Shown: positions 10,671 to 19,828, numbered from the stretch's first letter. The stretch is 64,000 bases of DNA from Colwellia sp. Arc7-635 (GCF_003971255.1 NZ_CP034660.1:1860001-1924000), one strand, 5' to 3'. Notes: generated by a model not told the origin, from the sequence alone. Translations and numbers: made by a program.

Positions 10671-10976
10671 ATGAAAATGGTTTATAGTCATGAAAACTTA
10701 TTTTTGGTTACTAATGCTAAAAATATTATTGAATCAACAGGTATTGAAACTTTTCTTAAAAACGAATTTGCTCAAGGGGCAGTAGGAGAAGCTTCTGCTT
10801 TCGACTGTTGGCCTGAAATTTGGGTGCTGGATGATAATGACTATGACAAAGCAAAGTCGGCCATAGAAGCATCACAAAAATCAGCGAATATGGTCGATTG
10901 GATTTGTAATAAATGCCTTGAAAAAAATGATGCCTCATTCGAAATATGTTGGCAATGCAGTGAAGAACAAGGGTAA
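10671..10976 (+). CDS. DUF2007 signal-transducing-type protein with C-terminal zinc ribbon
   Basis: 101 residues. The N-terminal part (MKMVYSHENLFLVTNAKNII... to the VLDDNDYDKA segment) matches the small DUF2007 fold, described as a putative prokaryotic signal transducer. The tail holds two CxxC knuckles, CNKC and CWQC, that would bind one zinc. The start ATG 10671 is fixed by GCGAGGAG 7 nt upstream; a longer in-frame extension to 10623 has no ribosome site. It lies between two c-di-GMP genes on the same strand but is separated from each by 165-190 bp. Its biochemical role is not known. Confidence 0.8.
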   Translation: MKMVYSHENLFLVTNAKNIIESTGIETFLKNEFAQGAVGEASAFDCWPEIWVLDDNDYDKAKSAIEASQKSANMVDWICNKCLEKNDASFEICWQCSEEQG

Positions 10977-11166
10977 CAATGATTTAATAGTACTTGAGGT
11001 ATTCGCTATTCAATTTTTTATCATAGCGTTACTGAGTTACCACGGTATTAATGACTTAAATCGTTATTGATATGCTACCTTAATAGCGGTTTAAATCGAC
11101 AATATATTATTAGCATAAACTGTTATTTAAACGAAGGAACGTTTGTATCCAAATGGAATTTATAAA

Positions 11167-13041
11167 ATGGTTTTAGTTACACGAGTATTTACACTTAACC
11201 TTCTCGTTTTCACGTGCTTACTGTTTTCTGCGCTTGCATTTAGCGAAGCTTTTATTGATGAAACGAGCAATGATGCAAGGCTCAATGATAAAAAAACCAA
11301 CAATAAATCGTCTGATGAAAAAGCGTTTGCACAGTATGGCGCGCTAAAAGAATTACAAAATATTAATACAAATGCCAATCGCCGCTTTGTTAAAAGCTTA
11401 CTTAGTGAAGTGAGCGAGCCTCGTTATAACAATTTACAAGCCCCTATTTATGCTTATATAGCCCGATTAAAAGTTAATGATGGTAATTGGCATGACGGCA
11501 AGAATTATCTCGAAGTCGCCATTGCTCGATTAGATTTAGTTGAAGATAACACGCTATTGTTTGAATCACTTGAAAATATTAGCTGGATCTATTTCATTCG
11601 CGGTAATTATTCTGACGCCATATTATACGTGCAAAAAATGACTGAACTTGCTTATTCGACTGGCGATATTAGTGGTCAAATCACGGCCTTAAACCGTCTA
11701 GCATTAAGTTACATTGAATTAGAGTTTTTTGAGTTGGCGATAGAGCCTTTGAAAAAAGCACTTGTACTAGCGCGAAAAAATAAAGACGTTGATAATGAGT
11801 TTCTAGCTGTATTGTATTTAATTAATGCTCAACTTAATGTCGATAATGTTGATGCACAAGAAACATTAGCGTTGACCTTAGTTGCCGAGAATATTCCTTC
11901 AACGTTAAATAACAACGATGGCTATTTAGCGCGCTTGAAGGGCTTGGTAAATCAAAAGATAGGAGATCACGGTAAGGCAGAACAGTGGTTTACACTAGCT
12001 GAAAAGAAAGCAAAAATAAGTCATGATGTACGTTTATTGCAAATGGTCAGTAAAAACCTATCTGAACTTTATTTAGCGAACAACAAGCCGTTACTAGCGC
12101 TTGAATATGCTATAGCAACATTAGAATATAATAATCAAATGGGGCATAAAAATGCTCGTGCAGCCATTCATTACTTATTAAGTGATATTTATCAGCAGTT
12201 AAATGATGATAAAAATTCATTAAAATATTTACGTGCATATACCGAATATCAACATTCGAAAAACGATAAAGATACGATCAATATCATTAACACGATGGAC
12301 AAGCGTTTGGATGACATTAAACGATCGCAAAAAATGGCAGAGCTTGATAATGCACTATTAATCAATAAGGTGATGGCGCAAGAGAATGAGAATAAACAAC
12401 AATTTTTTATTTTTATTATCATCGCTTTATTATTGATTTTCTGCTCTTTTATTGTGGTGTTTGTTATTCATCATCGCATGTTAAAAGCGCAACTTATTCT
12501 GTCAATGAAAGACGAGTTAACCGGTATATATTGTCGGAATTATTTGAAGGATTATTTGCCGGCAGTACAGTCACGATTTGAACGAGAAACAAATGAAGAC
12601 TTATCTTTAGGTGTGTTGATTCTTGATTGTGATGACTTTAAATTTATCAATGATACTTTCGGGCACGCCGGTGGTGATAAAGCGTTAAAAGCGATTGTAG
12701 ATACTATTAATGTTCAAATTAGAGAGCAAGATTTATTACTGCGCTGGGGTGGTGACGAGTTTGTTGTGATTTGCGAGTCAGTGACTCAAACACAAATGCG
12801 TGAATTTGCTAAACGCATTATCGCAAGTATTGGCGACATGCTGATAGAATATGATGAGGCAACACTGTTAGTCACTATTTCTGCCGGTTTTGCTTTACAT
12901 GATAAAGCCGAAGCTTTTGATTTTTATGGCTTGATAAAAGTGGCAGATGAATTACTGTTAGCGACAAAAAAATCAGGTAAGAATAATTATTTAGGTAATC
13001 AGCGCAATAATTTAAGCACTAGTAATTTTTCAACTTGGTAA
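11167..13041 (+). CDS. TPR-repeat diguanylate cyclase (GGDEF)
   Basis: About 624 residues. A signal/anchor segment (LNLLVFTCLLFSALAFSEA) leads into a periplasmic TPR-like helical region (about 60-390), a membrane helix near 412-436, then a cytoplasmic GGDEF domain. The active motif GGDEF at 528-532 is intact, and RxxD (REQD) lies five residues before it, the usual product-inhibition I-site. It should make c-di-GMP in response to a periplasmic signal or partner. ATG 11167 has TGGAA upstream; a TTG at 11143 behind GAAGGAAC is an alternative that adds eight residues. It is the opposite-acting partner of the HD-GYP gene nearby. Confidence 0.92.
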   Translation: MVLVTRVFTLNLLVFTCLLFSALAFSEAFIDETSNDARLNDKKTNNKSSDEKAFAQYGALKELQNINTNANRRFVKSLLSEVSEPRYNNLQAPIYAYIARLKVNDGNWHDGKNYLEVAIARLDLVEDNTLLFESLENISWIYFIRGNYSDAILYVQKMTELAYSTGDISGQITALNRLALSYIELEFFELAIEPLKKALVLARKNKDVDNEFLAVLYLINAQLNVDNVDAQETLALTLVAENIPSTLNNNDGYLARLKGLVNQKIGDHGKAEQWFTLAEKKAKISHDVRLLQMVSKNLSELYLANNKPLLALEYAIATLEYNNQMGHKNARAAIHYLLSDIYQQLNDDKNSLKYLRAYTEYQHSKNDKDTINIINTMDKRLDDIKRSQKMAELDNALLINKVMAQENENKQQFFIFIIIALLLIFCSFIVVFVIHHRMLKAQLILSMKDELTGIYCRNYLKDYLPAVQSRFERETNEDLSLGVLILDCDDFKFINDTFGHAGGDKALKAIVDTINVQIREQDLLLRWGGDEFVVICESVTQTQMREFAKRIIASIGDMLIEYDEATLLVTISAGFALHDKAEAFDFYGLIKVADELLLATKKSGKNNYLGNQRNNLSTSNFSTW

Positions 13042-13071
13042 TTTTTCAAAAACTTTTTTGGTAACGCCATA

Positions 13072-13105
13072 TATACCCGCTGAATTTTGGAGTGGAACGG
13101 GTATA
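13072..13105. repeat. Short inverted repeat element
   Basis: A perfect 8-bp inverted repeat, TATACCCG (13072-13079) and CGGGTATA (13098-13105), with an 18-nt loop, just after the cyclase gene. It has no T-run, so it is not a classical terminator. A weaker hairpin ATAACC/GGTTAT followed by TATTTT at 13122-13146 may be the actual terminator. Confidence 0.35.
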
Positions 13106-13187
13106 AATACCTTAATTTAGTGATAACCTTGATAGGGTTATATTTTGCAGAGCAGCGATTAATGTACAAGGGTAATATAAATAACTA

Positions 13188-13529
13188 ATGCGTAAATCAG
13201 ATAAAAAAATTGATAATCAAATTATTAAAGCGTTAACCGACGTTTGCCATTCAGCATTGGAAGATATTGATGGCTTTGAGTGGTTAACACATACAGTTAA
13301 TTTTGATCAATTTCCAGAAAGCTTAAAAATTGTTTGTGTTTTTGACAGTAATATTAAACTGGCAAATTATATAAAATCATCAGATAACGATCATCTAACA
13401 TCATTAATTGAGCACAGCCTTAACAATATTGGTATAAAACTCAAAAATGCTAAGAAACAAATCACGCTGGATAGCGAAGAACATTGTGCTTCACAACATG
13501 CTGGAAATTGGCATCAAAGGCTATCATGA
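13188..13529 (+). CDS. Conserved gammaproteobacterial protein of unknown function
   Basis: 113 residues. The opening MRKSDKKIDNQIIKALTDVC, the segment SLKIVCVFDSN and the ending HCASQHAGNWHQRL match from memory a small protein conserved in marine gammaproteobacteria. It is often labelled 'Fis family regulator', although it shows no Fis helix-turn-helix here. It has a Cys near the N-terminus and a C-terminal Cys/His cluster but no clear catalytic motif. ATG 13188 has only a weak ribosome site. Its 3' end shares a terminator with the convergent exporter gene. Confidence 0.7.
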   Translation: MRKSDKKIDNQIIKALTDVCHSALEDIDGFEWLTHTVNFDQFPESLKIVCVFDSNIKLANYIKSSDNDHLTSLIEHSLNNIGIKLKNAKKQITLDSEEHCASQHAGNWHQRLS

Positions 13530-13549
13530 GGTAACACCATTTTATTAAA

Positions 13550-13583
13550 GGGCTTTTAAAACTTACTAAGTCAGTAAAAGCCC
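13550..13583. terminator. Bidirectional terminator hairpin
   Basis: GGGCTTTT (13550-13557) pairs with AAAAGCCC (13576-13583), with an inner TTACT/AGTAA stem. It lies between convergent genes ending at 13529 and 13593. Confidence 0.7.
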
Positions 13584-13592
13584 GTTAGCTGA

Positions 13593-14207
13593 TTAAAGGC
13601 TATTAAACAACGATAATGCAATCGCGCACATAATTAATCCAACAACCACATCGATAACTCTTTTGACTTTAGCTTGGTTTAGCCAAGGTGACATTTTTGC
13701 CGCAGCGCCCGCCAAGCTATAAAACCAAAGTATCGATGCCAACATAGTACCAACAGCAAAAGCTATTTTTTCATTACCTTGAAACTGACCTCCAACACTA
13801 CCTAATACCATAACAGTATCAAGATATACATGCGGATTTAATAGCGTTACTGCTAATGTTGATGCCACCACAAGCCAAGGTTTTTTAAACCCTTTATCCG
13901 CTGACTGTTGCTTATTTGTGTAGTTATTAAGCCATGCTTGGCGAAATGATAAACCAGCATAAGTAGATAAAAACAGAATGCCACCCCAAGAGATCACCAT
14001 GACCAAAGTAGGCGATGTGGCAATAAGTTTGGCACCACCAAATACGCCTAAAGCAATAAGAATTACATCACAAATCATACAAATTGATGCCGCTATAAAA
14101 TGATGATTTTTTCGAATACCATGGTGGAGAATATGCGAATTTTGCGCACCGATAGGAATAATCATACTGGCACCTAAGAATAAGCCTTGTAGTAATGGTG
14201 AAAACAC
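13593..14207 (-). CDS. LysE/ArgO-family amino-acid exporter
   Basis: 204 residues with about six hydrophobic helices. The opening GLFLGASMIIPIGAQNSHILHHGI is the hallmark of the LysE/ArgO (YggA) family, which exports basic amino acids, usually arginine or lysine, across the inner membrane. The SFRQAW segment and the late LNPHVYLDTVMVLGS motif also fit. It is divergent from an ArgP/LysG-type LysR regulator across a 354-bp region, which is the classic arrangement for argP-argO or lysG-lysE. Regulation by that neighbour, probably with basic amino acids as effector, is inferred from this layout. Confidence 0.88.
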   Translation of the reverse strand: MFSPLLQGLFLGASMIIPIGAQNSHILHHGIRKNHHFIAASICMICDVILIALGVFGGAKLIATSPTLVMVISWGGILFLSTYAGLSFRQAWLNNYTNKQQSADKGFKKPWLVVASTLAVTLLNPHVYLDTVMVLGSVGGQFQGNEKIAFAVGTMLASILWFYSLAGAAAKMSPWLNQAKVKRVIDVVVGLIMCAIALSLFNSL

Positions 14208-14561
14208 GGTCGCTCCTAAATTGTTTGTTTAATGCTAATTAGGTGGCTAATCTAATTAAAAAAAACAGATAAATATAATTAATGATTTTTATCTTTGATT
14301 AGTTTTGCTAATGTTGTGTTGTGTTGTGTTGTGTTGATGTGATGTTGGTGTAATCAATCAATATCGAGCTAATTCGATTCAATGAACGAATTTCTCAAGC
14401 TATCAGTGAAAAAACTATTTCGGGATCTCTCTGGAGAATTAACGAATACATTGCCCAATAATTTGTCGGATAAAAATTTAATAAATTATCGAATGAACTA
14501 AAAAATAAAAACTAAAAACTAAAAATAATACAAATACTCAAAGTTTTATGGAGCAGCAGCC
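14208..14561. promoter_or_regulatory. Divergent exporter/regulator promoter region with a pentanucleotide repeat
   Basis: 354 bp between the exporter and its LysR-type regulator. It includes five tandem TGTTG units (14312-14336) and repeated AAAACT words near 14502-14525. LysR-type operators are expected here, but no specific T-N11-A site stands out enough to name. Confidence 0.4.
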
Positions 14562-15455
14562 TTGCTAGATTATAAGTTATTACATGCATTGAGTGTGGTG
14601 GTAGACGAGCAAAATTTTGATAAAGCGGCATCGGTATTGTCAGTCACGCAATCAGCCGTTTCTCAGCGCATTAAAAGTTTAGAGCAAACCATCGGTCAAC
14701 CGGTATTAGTGCGAGCGCAACCATTAATCGCAACGGCTATCGGTAAAAAATTATTGGCTCATTATCAGCAAGTTAAATTACTTGAACAAGATATTATTCC
14801 TGATCTTTCCGGTAATAATAAATATGCCACTATTACCGCTAATATTGCCAGTAATGCCGATAGCTTAGCCACGTGGTTAATTGGCGCTATCGGTGATGTT
14901 TGTCATCAATATAATGTCGCTGTGAACTTTCGATTGGCAGATGAAAATAGAACCATAAATTATTTAAAAGACGGTGAAGTATTTGGTGCTATCAGTACTG
15001 CTGAACAAGCCTTACCTGGCTGCACATTAGAGCGTTTAGGTGAGATGCAATATTTGCTAGTCGCCTCGCCGGACTTTGTTGAACGGTACTTTGCTGATGG
15101 CATTAATGAGCAAACGTTAGCTCGAGCTCCTGCGGTTGCTTATGACCAAAAAGATGATATGCATATTAAGTATATTGAGCAAACCTTTGGCTTACAAGGC
15201 GGTTCATATCCTTGTCATACGGTACGTTCATCTGAAGCTTTTGTTGGTTTTGCTAAACAAGGTTTAGCTTATTGTTTGATCCCTAAGTTGCAAATTCAGA
15301 CTGAGCTTTCCTCAGGTCTATTAGTCGACTTAATGCCAGAAAACCCGATCATCAGAACATTATATTGGCACCATTGGATTTTATTAAAAGGGGTGTTCAA
15401 ACAACTTTCAATCGCTATTATTCATCGTGCACAACAAGCACTGAAGGCGCAATAG
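14562..15455 (+). CDS. LysR-family regulator, ArgP/LysG-like
   Basis: 297 residues. The N-terminal winged helix-turn-helix reads DYKLLHALSVVVDEQNFDKAA with the ITQSAVSQRI-type recognition helix (VTQSAVSQRIKSLEQ), the closest match being ArgP (IciA) and LysG. The C-terminal effector domain is complete. The start is TTG 14562, which gives the family's usual M-x-D-Y opening; GGAG lies about 10 nt upstream. It is divergent from a LysE/ArgO exporter, so it most likely activates that exporter in response to arginine or lysine. The effector is an inference. Confidence 0.87.
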   Translation: MLDYKLLHALSVVVDEQNFDKAASVLSVTQSAVSQRIKSLEQTIGQPVLVRAQPLIATAIGKKLLAHYQQVKLLEQDIIPDLSGNNKYATITANIASNADSLATWLIGAIGDVCHQYNVAVNFRLADENRTINYLKDGEVFGAISTAEQALPGCTLERLGEMQYLLVASPDFVERYFADGINEQTLARAPAVAYDQKDDMHIKYIEQTFGLQGGSYPCHTVRSSEAFVGFAKQGLAYCLIPKLQIQTELSSGLLVDLMPENPIIRTLYWHHWILLKGVFKQLSIAIIHRAQQALKAQ

Positions 15456-15683
15456 TTACTGATGTGAAGGTATCTTTGATATCGAATCAGGCAGGTTCAT
15501 CTAGCATTGAGAGAGCAGCAGTTATCCATCAGTAGTAAATTTTTAGTGCTAATTTTTCAAGAGTGAGTTTTCAGTAATAAGCTTTTGGTAGCAAGCGTTC
15601 GGTAGTAAGTAAACTACAGTAAATAATCAACAGTCTATTAAGCAACATTGCCTAATAAAAAATCAAATAATAAGGAGAGCAAC

Positions 15684-16175
15684 ATGAGTAACTTAGTCGT
15701 TAGAAAAGCCACAGCTGCCGATGCAGGCATTTTATTTCAGTTTATTAAAGATCTCGCCATTTATGAAAAAGCGGAAGATGAAGTTTTAGCGACGGAGCAA
15801 AGCCTGAAAGAAACTATTTTTGCTCCGGACAGCCATGTCTTCGCTTTAATTTGCGAGTTTGATGGTGTTGCTATTGGTTCAGCCATATACTTTTTCAACT
15901 ATTCTACGTGGCTAGCAAAGTCGGGGCTTTATTTAGAAGATTTATATGTAATGCCTGAATATCGTGGTAAAGGGGCAGGTGTAAAACTTTTAAAAACGAT
16001 GGCAAGTATTGCCAAAGACAAGGACTGTGCAAGGTTTGAGTGGAGCTGTTTAGACTGGAACACTCCATCAAGAGAGTTTTATCACTCGTTAGGCGCTGTC
16101 GCTCAAGAAGAGTGGGTTAGCTATCGTATGACAGGTAAAACACTCAGTAATTTTGCAGCTGATCTGACTGAATAA
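15684..16175 (+). CDS. GNAT-family N-acetyltransferase, SAT1-like
   Basis: 163 residues covering one GNAT domain. The acetyl-CoA loop follows LYLEDLYVMPEYRGKGAG (R/Q-x-x-G-x-G/A type), and the WSCLDWNTPSREFYHSLGA segment is typical of the spermidine/thialysine acetyltransferase (SAT1-like) branch. It transfers acetyl to a small amine; the substrate is uncertain. ATG 15684 is fixed by AAGGAG 6 nt upstream; an in-frame extension to 15648 lacks a ribosome site. Its 3' end overlaps the convergent next gene by 32 bp. Confidence 0.87.
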   Translation: MSNLVVRKATAADAGILFQFIKDLAIYEKAEDEVLATEQSLKETIFAPDSHVFALICEFDGVAIGSAIYFFNYSTWLAKSGLYLEDLYVMPEYRGKGAGVKLLKTMASIAKDKDCARFEWSCLDWNTPSREFYHSLGAVAQEEWVSYRMTGKTLSNFAADLTE

Positions 16176-17043
16176 TTGTCACACCTTTTGGAGGATTCTC
16201 AGCATAAGTTAACATAGCGCTTGCGACTTTTTTCGCTTCAATTATTTGATATTTCTTAGGAATGAGAAAAGCGAAGGCACTCATGACGATAGCACCAAGT
16301 TGCTCACCTAGACGATATTCGCTACGTTGGCCTGTTAACATCGACGGACGGAATATACCCAGATGCTTAAAGCCAATATTACGTAAGCTTGATTCAACTT
16401 TTCCCTTAGTTTGATTATAAAAGATAGCTGATGATTCATTGGCCGCCATTGCAGTAACGATAGCAAATACCGGCGTTTTTTGCTGACTGAAATGTTTGGC
16501 GATAATTAAGGGGTAGTGGTAGTCGATTTCAGTAAAAGCCGCTTTTGAACCGGCTTTTTTTATCGTGCTCCCCAAGGCGAAAAATATGTCATCAATACTA
16601 GCTAAGCTATTACTTACCAAGGTACGGTCACCGGTTTGAGTACGTGCATTTCTGCTATCTAGACTCTGAATATGGTTCTGGGTATGGTTTTGGGTACTAT
16701 TCTGGGTATAGTTCTGAGGAATAGTGTCAGCATGGATGTGAGCCTGAATATTACTTTCATTGAGGTCACGAGCACTGGCAACCGTTGTTTGTCGATTAGG
16801 AGTCAATGAACTACATGATTTCAACTCCTCAGCCAAGTGTGTAAAGTCCACCTGCCATTGTTCAAGTTTAGAATGTTCTAAGGTGAGAGGTTTACGTACC
16901 AAGGCGATAACTTTACTGTAAGAGTCACTCGCTAATAGTTGCATGAGTAAGTGCTGACCAATTAAACCACTGGCACCAACAATTAAAGCTACTTTCTGCT
17001 TTTCTTTTTTATTTTCATTAAGGTCAGTTGTCATTTTATTCAT
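16144..17043 (-). CDS. NAD(P)-binding Rossmann-fold protein with an inserted Asn/Gln/Thr repeat
   Basis: About 299 residues. The N-terminal dinucleotide motif is GASGLIGQHLL, followed by VIALVRKPL. Later segments DIFFALGSTIKKAGSKAAFTEIDY and FRPSMLTGQRSEYR match the atypical-SDR (HTATIP2/YbjT-like) branch. Between the first two Rossmann strands and FALG sits an extra polar block (about 100-150) with QNYTQNSTQNHTQN, coded by four 12-bp tandem units. Family members usually lack it. ATG 17043 is chosen; GTG 17049 is also in frame, and neither has a strong ribosome site. The last 32 bp overlap the end of the convergent GNAT gene. Confidence 0.78.
   Translation of the reverse strand: MNKMTTDLNENKKEKQKVALIVGASGLIGQHLLMQLLASDSYSKVIALVRKPLTLEHSKLEQWQVDFTHLAEELKSCSSLTPNRQTTVASARDLNESNIQAHIHADTIPQNYTQNSTQNHTQNHIQSLDSRNARTQTGDRTLVSNSLASIDDIFFALGSTIKKAGSKAAFTEIDYHYPLIIAKHFSQQKTPVFAIVTAMAANESSAIFYNQTKGKVESSLRNIGFKHLGIFRPSMLTGQRSEYRLGEQLGAIVMSAFAFLIPKKYQIIEAKKVASAMLTYAENPPKGVTIIQSDQLQNY
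16672..16719. repeat. Coding minisatellite, four 12-bp units
   Basis: Four consecutive 12-bp units of the form ATGGTTCTGGGT on the plus strand (variants ATGGTTTTGGGT, ACTATTCTGGGT, ATAGTTCTGAGG). They keep the frame of the minus-strand gene and encode T/H-Q-N-x repeats. Confidence 0.85.
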
Positions 17044-17078
17044 CAGCACAGTTGTATTCTAGAACGCTATTATACACG

Positions 17079-17253
17079 TTCCCCTTCAATATGCAGTTTC
17101 AGCACTAAGCTAGGCATCCAGATCAAGGCGTGATACGCCGATAACGAGTCATCTGTGGCGTTATTGATTTCGATAATAAAATACGAGTACCTGCAATCAA
17201 TGTCCTGGTACTAACCCGTTATCGACTTGCTGAGATCTGCATGTTGAAGGGGA
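17079..17253. mobile_element. MITE-like element with imperfect terminal inverted repeats
   Basis: About 175 bp, non-coding. The left end TTCCCCTTCAATATGCAG and the right end (17228-17253), read in reverse complement as TCCCCTTCAACATGCAG, match over about 25 bp with few changes. A second nested inverted repeat has CGATAACGAG (17139-17148) against CCCGTTATCG (17215-17224). No transposase is inside, and no convincing target duplication was found at the edges. Confidence 0.5.
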
Positions 17254-17603
17254 GCCGGTACATTACAAGTTGCCCCAAAATTAAATGGTTATCTTGTAAT
17301 GTGTTGATAGCAATACGGCTAACTCAGCTATTGCGTCTTAAGCGTATAAAGTGATTAGTTATAATGTATTAGACTTTTCAGCGATTATTCATTTACGTTG
17401 TTAATATCTATTTTAAATTATGTCGTGATTTTAGTTCGGATCGTACTTTCATCTTCTATAGATTAGAAATAGCTAGAGACTCACTTCAAGTGTTTGGTTA
17501 TCTAGTAATGTATTGGCTATTCAAAAGCTGTTGTTCGCTTAAAACTAGGGGATACAGCCGAAAGTCGTTTAATTATTTATTGATCTTAAATCCTAATACT
17601 TAT

Positions 17604-17636
17604 TGCAATTGACAATCGTTCTTGTTCTCATTACTA
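17604..17636. promoter_or_regulatory. Possible Fur box
   Basis: GCAATTGACAATCGTTCTTG followed by TTCTCATTACTATTC lies about 100 bp before the siderophore receptor start. It contains overlapping TTCTCATT/GACAAT words like those of gammaproteobacterial Fur boxes, but the match to the 19-bp consensus is loose. Iron repression is expected from the gene's family. Confidence 0.35.
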
Positions 17637-17734
17637 TTCTCGAAATTTATTAATAACCACAATAATTTAATTTTACACGTGAGCGTTTTGCTTAGGTGAA
17701 TTATAAATTTGGGAATATAGGCATTGAAGAACAT

Positions 17735-19828
17735 ATGAACACACAAGTTAAATTGATATCCGTTGTTATCGCCATGATTTTACAACCTACCACCGTATTT
17801 GCTGCGCAAGATGATAAAATTGATAAGGATATCGAAGTAATAACCGTTATTGGTCGACATGCTCATTATAAAAATGATGAAGCACACGCCGCAATGCGTT
17901 CAAATGTGTCATTGTTAAATACCCCACAATCAGTCACTGTTATTCCTGCAGCCGTCATTGATGATCAACTCGTCGTCACCTTAGGTGAAGCGCTTAGAAA
18001 TGACGCGAGTGTTTCTGTTGGTCGTGCAACGACAGACAGAGAACGTTTCAGCTTACGTGGTTTTACTATCGAAGAAAGTACTAATTTATTAAAAGATGGC
18101 CATCAACATTTTTCAAAATATCGCTTACCGATAGCGTTAATAGATAACGTTGAAGTACTAAAAGGACCTTCAAGCCTACTTTACGGACAATCAACGCCTG
18201 GTGGACTCATCAATTTAGTGACTAAAAAACCAACGTTTGATTCATTTGCCGAGCTTTCTGTCAAAGGTGATGAGAATGGCTCTTTACGATTGGGACTCGA
18301 TCTGGGAGGCAGCTTTAATGAAGAAAAAACCATCCGTTATCGTGCCATTTTAGAGAAAGAAGATAATAAAAATTGGCGTAAATATCAAGATGGCAGCGCC
18401 CAAGAAAGTGATTTTATCGTTGGTAGTTTACTGACCGATATTGACGTGAGTGACGACTTGACCTTATCTCTTCATTTTGACAGTTCAGATGAAGTTGCAG
18501 GTCAAGACAGTGGTGCTTTAGTTGATGACAACGGTAAAGTGATCGGTGGTGATGCGCTTATTTGGGATATGCCTTGGACTAAAGTTGATGCGCAAAGCCA
18601 AAACTATGGTGCAGATATTAACTACCAGATCAGTGATAATTGGCAATTCGATGCGGGCTATAATAATCAGCATAACGAACGAGAACGTTGGGAAAGTAAG
18701 CCTCAAACACAGGATGATTTTGATACCGTCAGCGGTTTATATGAAAATAAACCTTACGATAAATTAGAGGATTGGCAGCAAGATGCATTTTACTTTGATT
18801 TTGTTGGCTCTGCAGATTTTGCTGGTATGTCTCATGACATACTCATTGGCGGCAATTATTTAAAGCACGAATATAGTTCTTTAAAAGTAAAAGGTGACAC
18901 ATTAATTGGTAACTTGAATATAGGCACTATCATTCCTCGTCAAGCGCTTGATTATGCGGATGCTAAAGCAGAAAGTGAAAGTTATAAGTATTATGGCGTT
19001 TTTGCTCAAGATTTGATCACGCTAAATGAGCAATGGCAAGTGCTACTGGGCTTTCGTTTTGATAAGCAAGAAAAAGCAGATGCGGATAACGACTCTGTGT
19101 TACCTAAATTTGGTGTAATTTATCATCCGAATGAAAATGCTTCTATTTACGCAAACTACAGTGAAAGCTTTGAGCCTCAAGGTAATATAACGGATGATGA
19201 AGATGCAAACTTCGGCCTTGAATTAGATCCTGTCAAAGGCATCATGTATGAAATCGGGGCTAAGTGGGAACTATTCTCTGGTAAGCTGCGACTTAACGCT
19301 GCCGCTTTCGATATCAAGCGAGAAAACATTGTACTTGAAGTGAACTTGGAAAATAATCCAGATTTTGAAATGATCACAACACAAGAGGGCATTCAGCGCC
19401 ATAAAGGTATAGAGCTAGGTGCTATTGGTGAGATTAATGAAAACTTATCACTGATAACTTCAGCTATGTATTTGAATGCAAAATATGACGCTCACAATGA
19501 ATATCAAGGTAACCGTCCTGAAGATGTTCCTCAGTTAACCGCTTCCGCTTGGTTGAAATATTCCATCTCAGAAAACACCGCTGTGAACCTGGGTGCTTTT
19601 TATGAAAGCGAACGATTTGCCGATGCAAAAAACAGTTTAGAAAAATCTGGCTACACTCGTTTTGATGCCGGAATAAGTTATGCATTGCCACTTGCTGGCA
19701 ATGATCTATTAATGAGATTAAATGTCGAAAACTTGTTTGATAAACATTATTTGGCCGGTGGAGAAAATGGTGAAATTAATGTGGGTAAGCCTAGAACAGT
19801 AAAATTTGGTTTAAGTTATAAATTTTAA
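17735..19828 (+). CDS. TonB-dependent siderophore receptor
   Basis: About 697 residues. The signal peptide runs MNTQVKLISVV...TTVFAAQ. A TonB-box-like IEVITVIG follows, then a plug domain with LNTPQSVTVIPAAVIDDQ, RGFTIEEST and the conserved VEVLKGPSSLLYGQSTPGGLINLVTKKPT. The 22-strand barrel ends in FGLSYKF with the terminal Phe used by the BAM machinery. This pattern belongs to the FhuA/FpvA-type siderophore receptors. The ligand is likely a hydroxamate or similar ferric siderophore, but that cannot be fixed. ATG 17735 starts the signal peptide; a GTG at 17696 would add 13 residues before it. A possible Fur box lies upstream. It is convergent with yegD. Confidence 0.92.
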   Translation: MNTQVKLISVVIAMILQPTTVFAAQDDKIDKDIEVITVIGRHAHYKNDEAHAAMRSNVSLLNTPQSVTVIPAAVIDDQLVVTLGEALRNDASVSVGRATTDRERFSLRGFTIEESTNLLKDGHQHFSKYRLPIALIDNVEVLKGPSSLLYGQSTPGGLINLVTKKPTFDSFAELSVKGDENGSLRLGLDLGGSFNEEKTIRYRAILEKEDNKNWRKYQDGSAQESDFIVGSLLTDIDVSDDLTLSLHFDSSDEVAGQDSGALVDDNGKVIGGDALIWDMPWTKVDAQSQNYGADINYQISDNWQFDAGYNNQHNERERWESKPQTQDDFDTVSGLYENKPYDKLEDWQQDAFYFDFVGSADFAGMSHDILIGGNYLKHEYSSLKVKGDTLIGNLNIGTIIPRQALDYADAKAESESYKYYGVFAQDLITLNEQWQVLLGFRFDKQEKADADNDSVLPKFGVIYHPNENASIYANYSESFEPQGNITDDEDANFGLELDPVKGIMYEIGAKWELFSGKLRLNAAAFDIKRENIVLEVNLENNPDFEMITTQEGIQRHKGIELGAIGEINENLSLITSAMYLNAKYDAHNEYQGNRPEDVPQLTASAWLKYSISENTAVNLGAFYESERFADAKNSLEKSGYTRFDAGISYALPLAGNDLLMRLNVENLFDKHYLAGGENGEINVGKPRTVKFGLSYKF

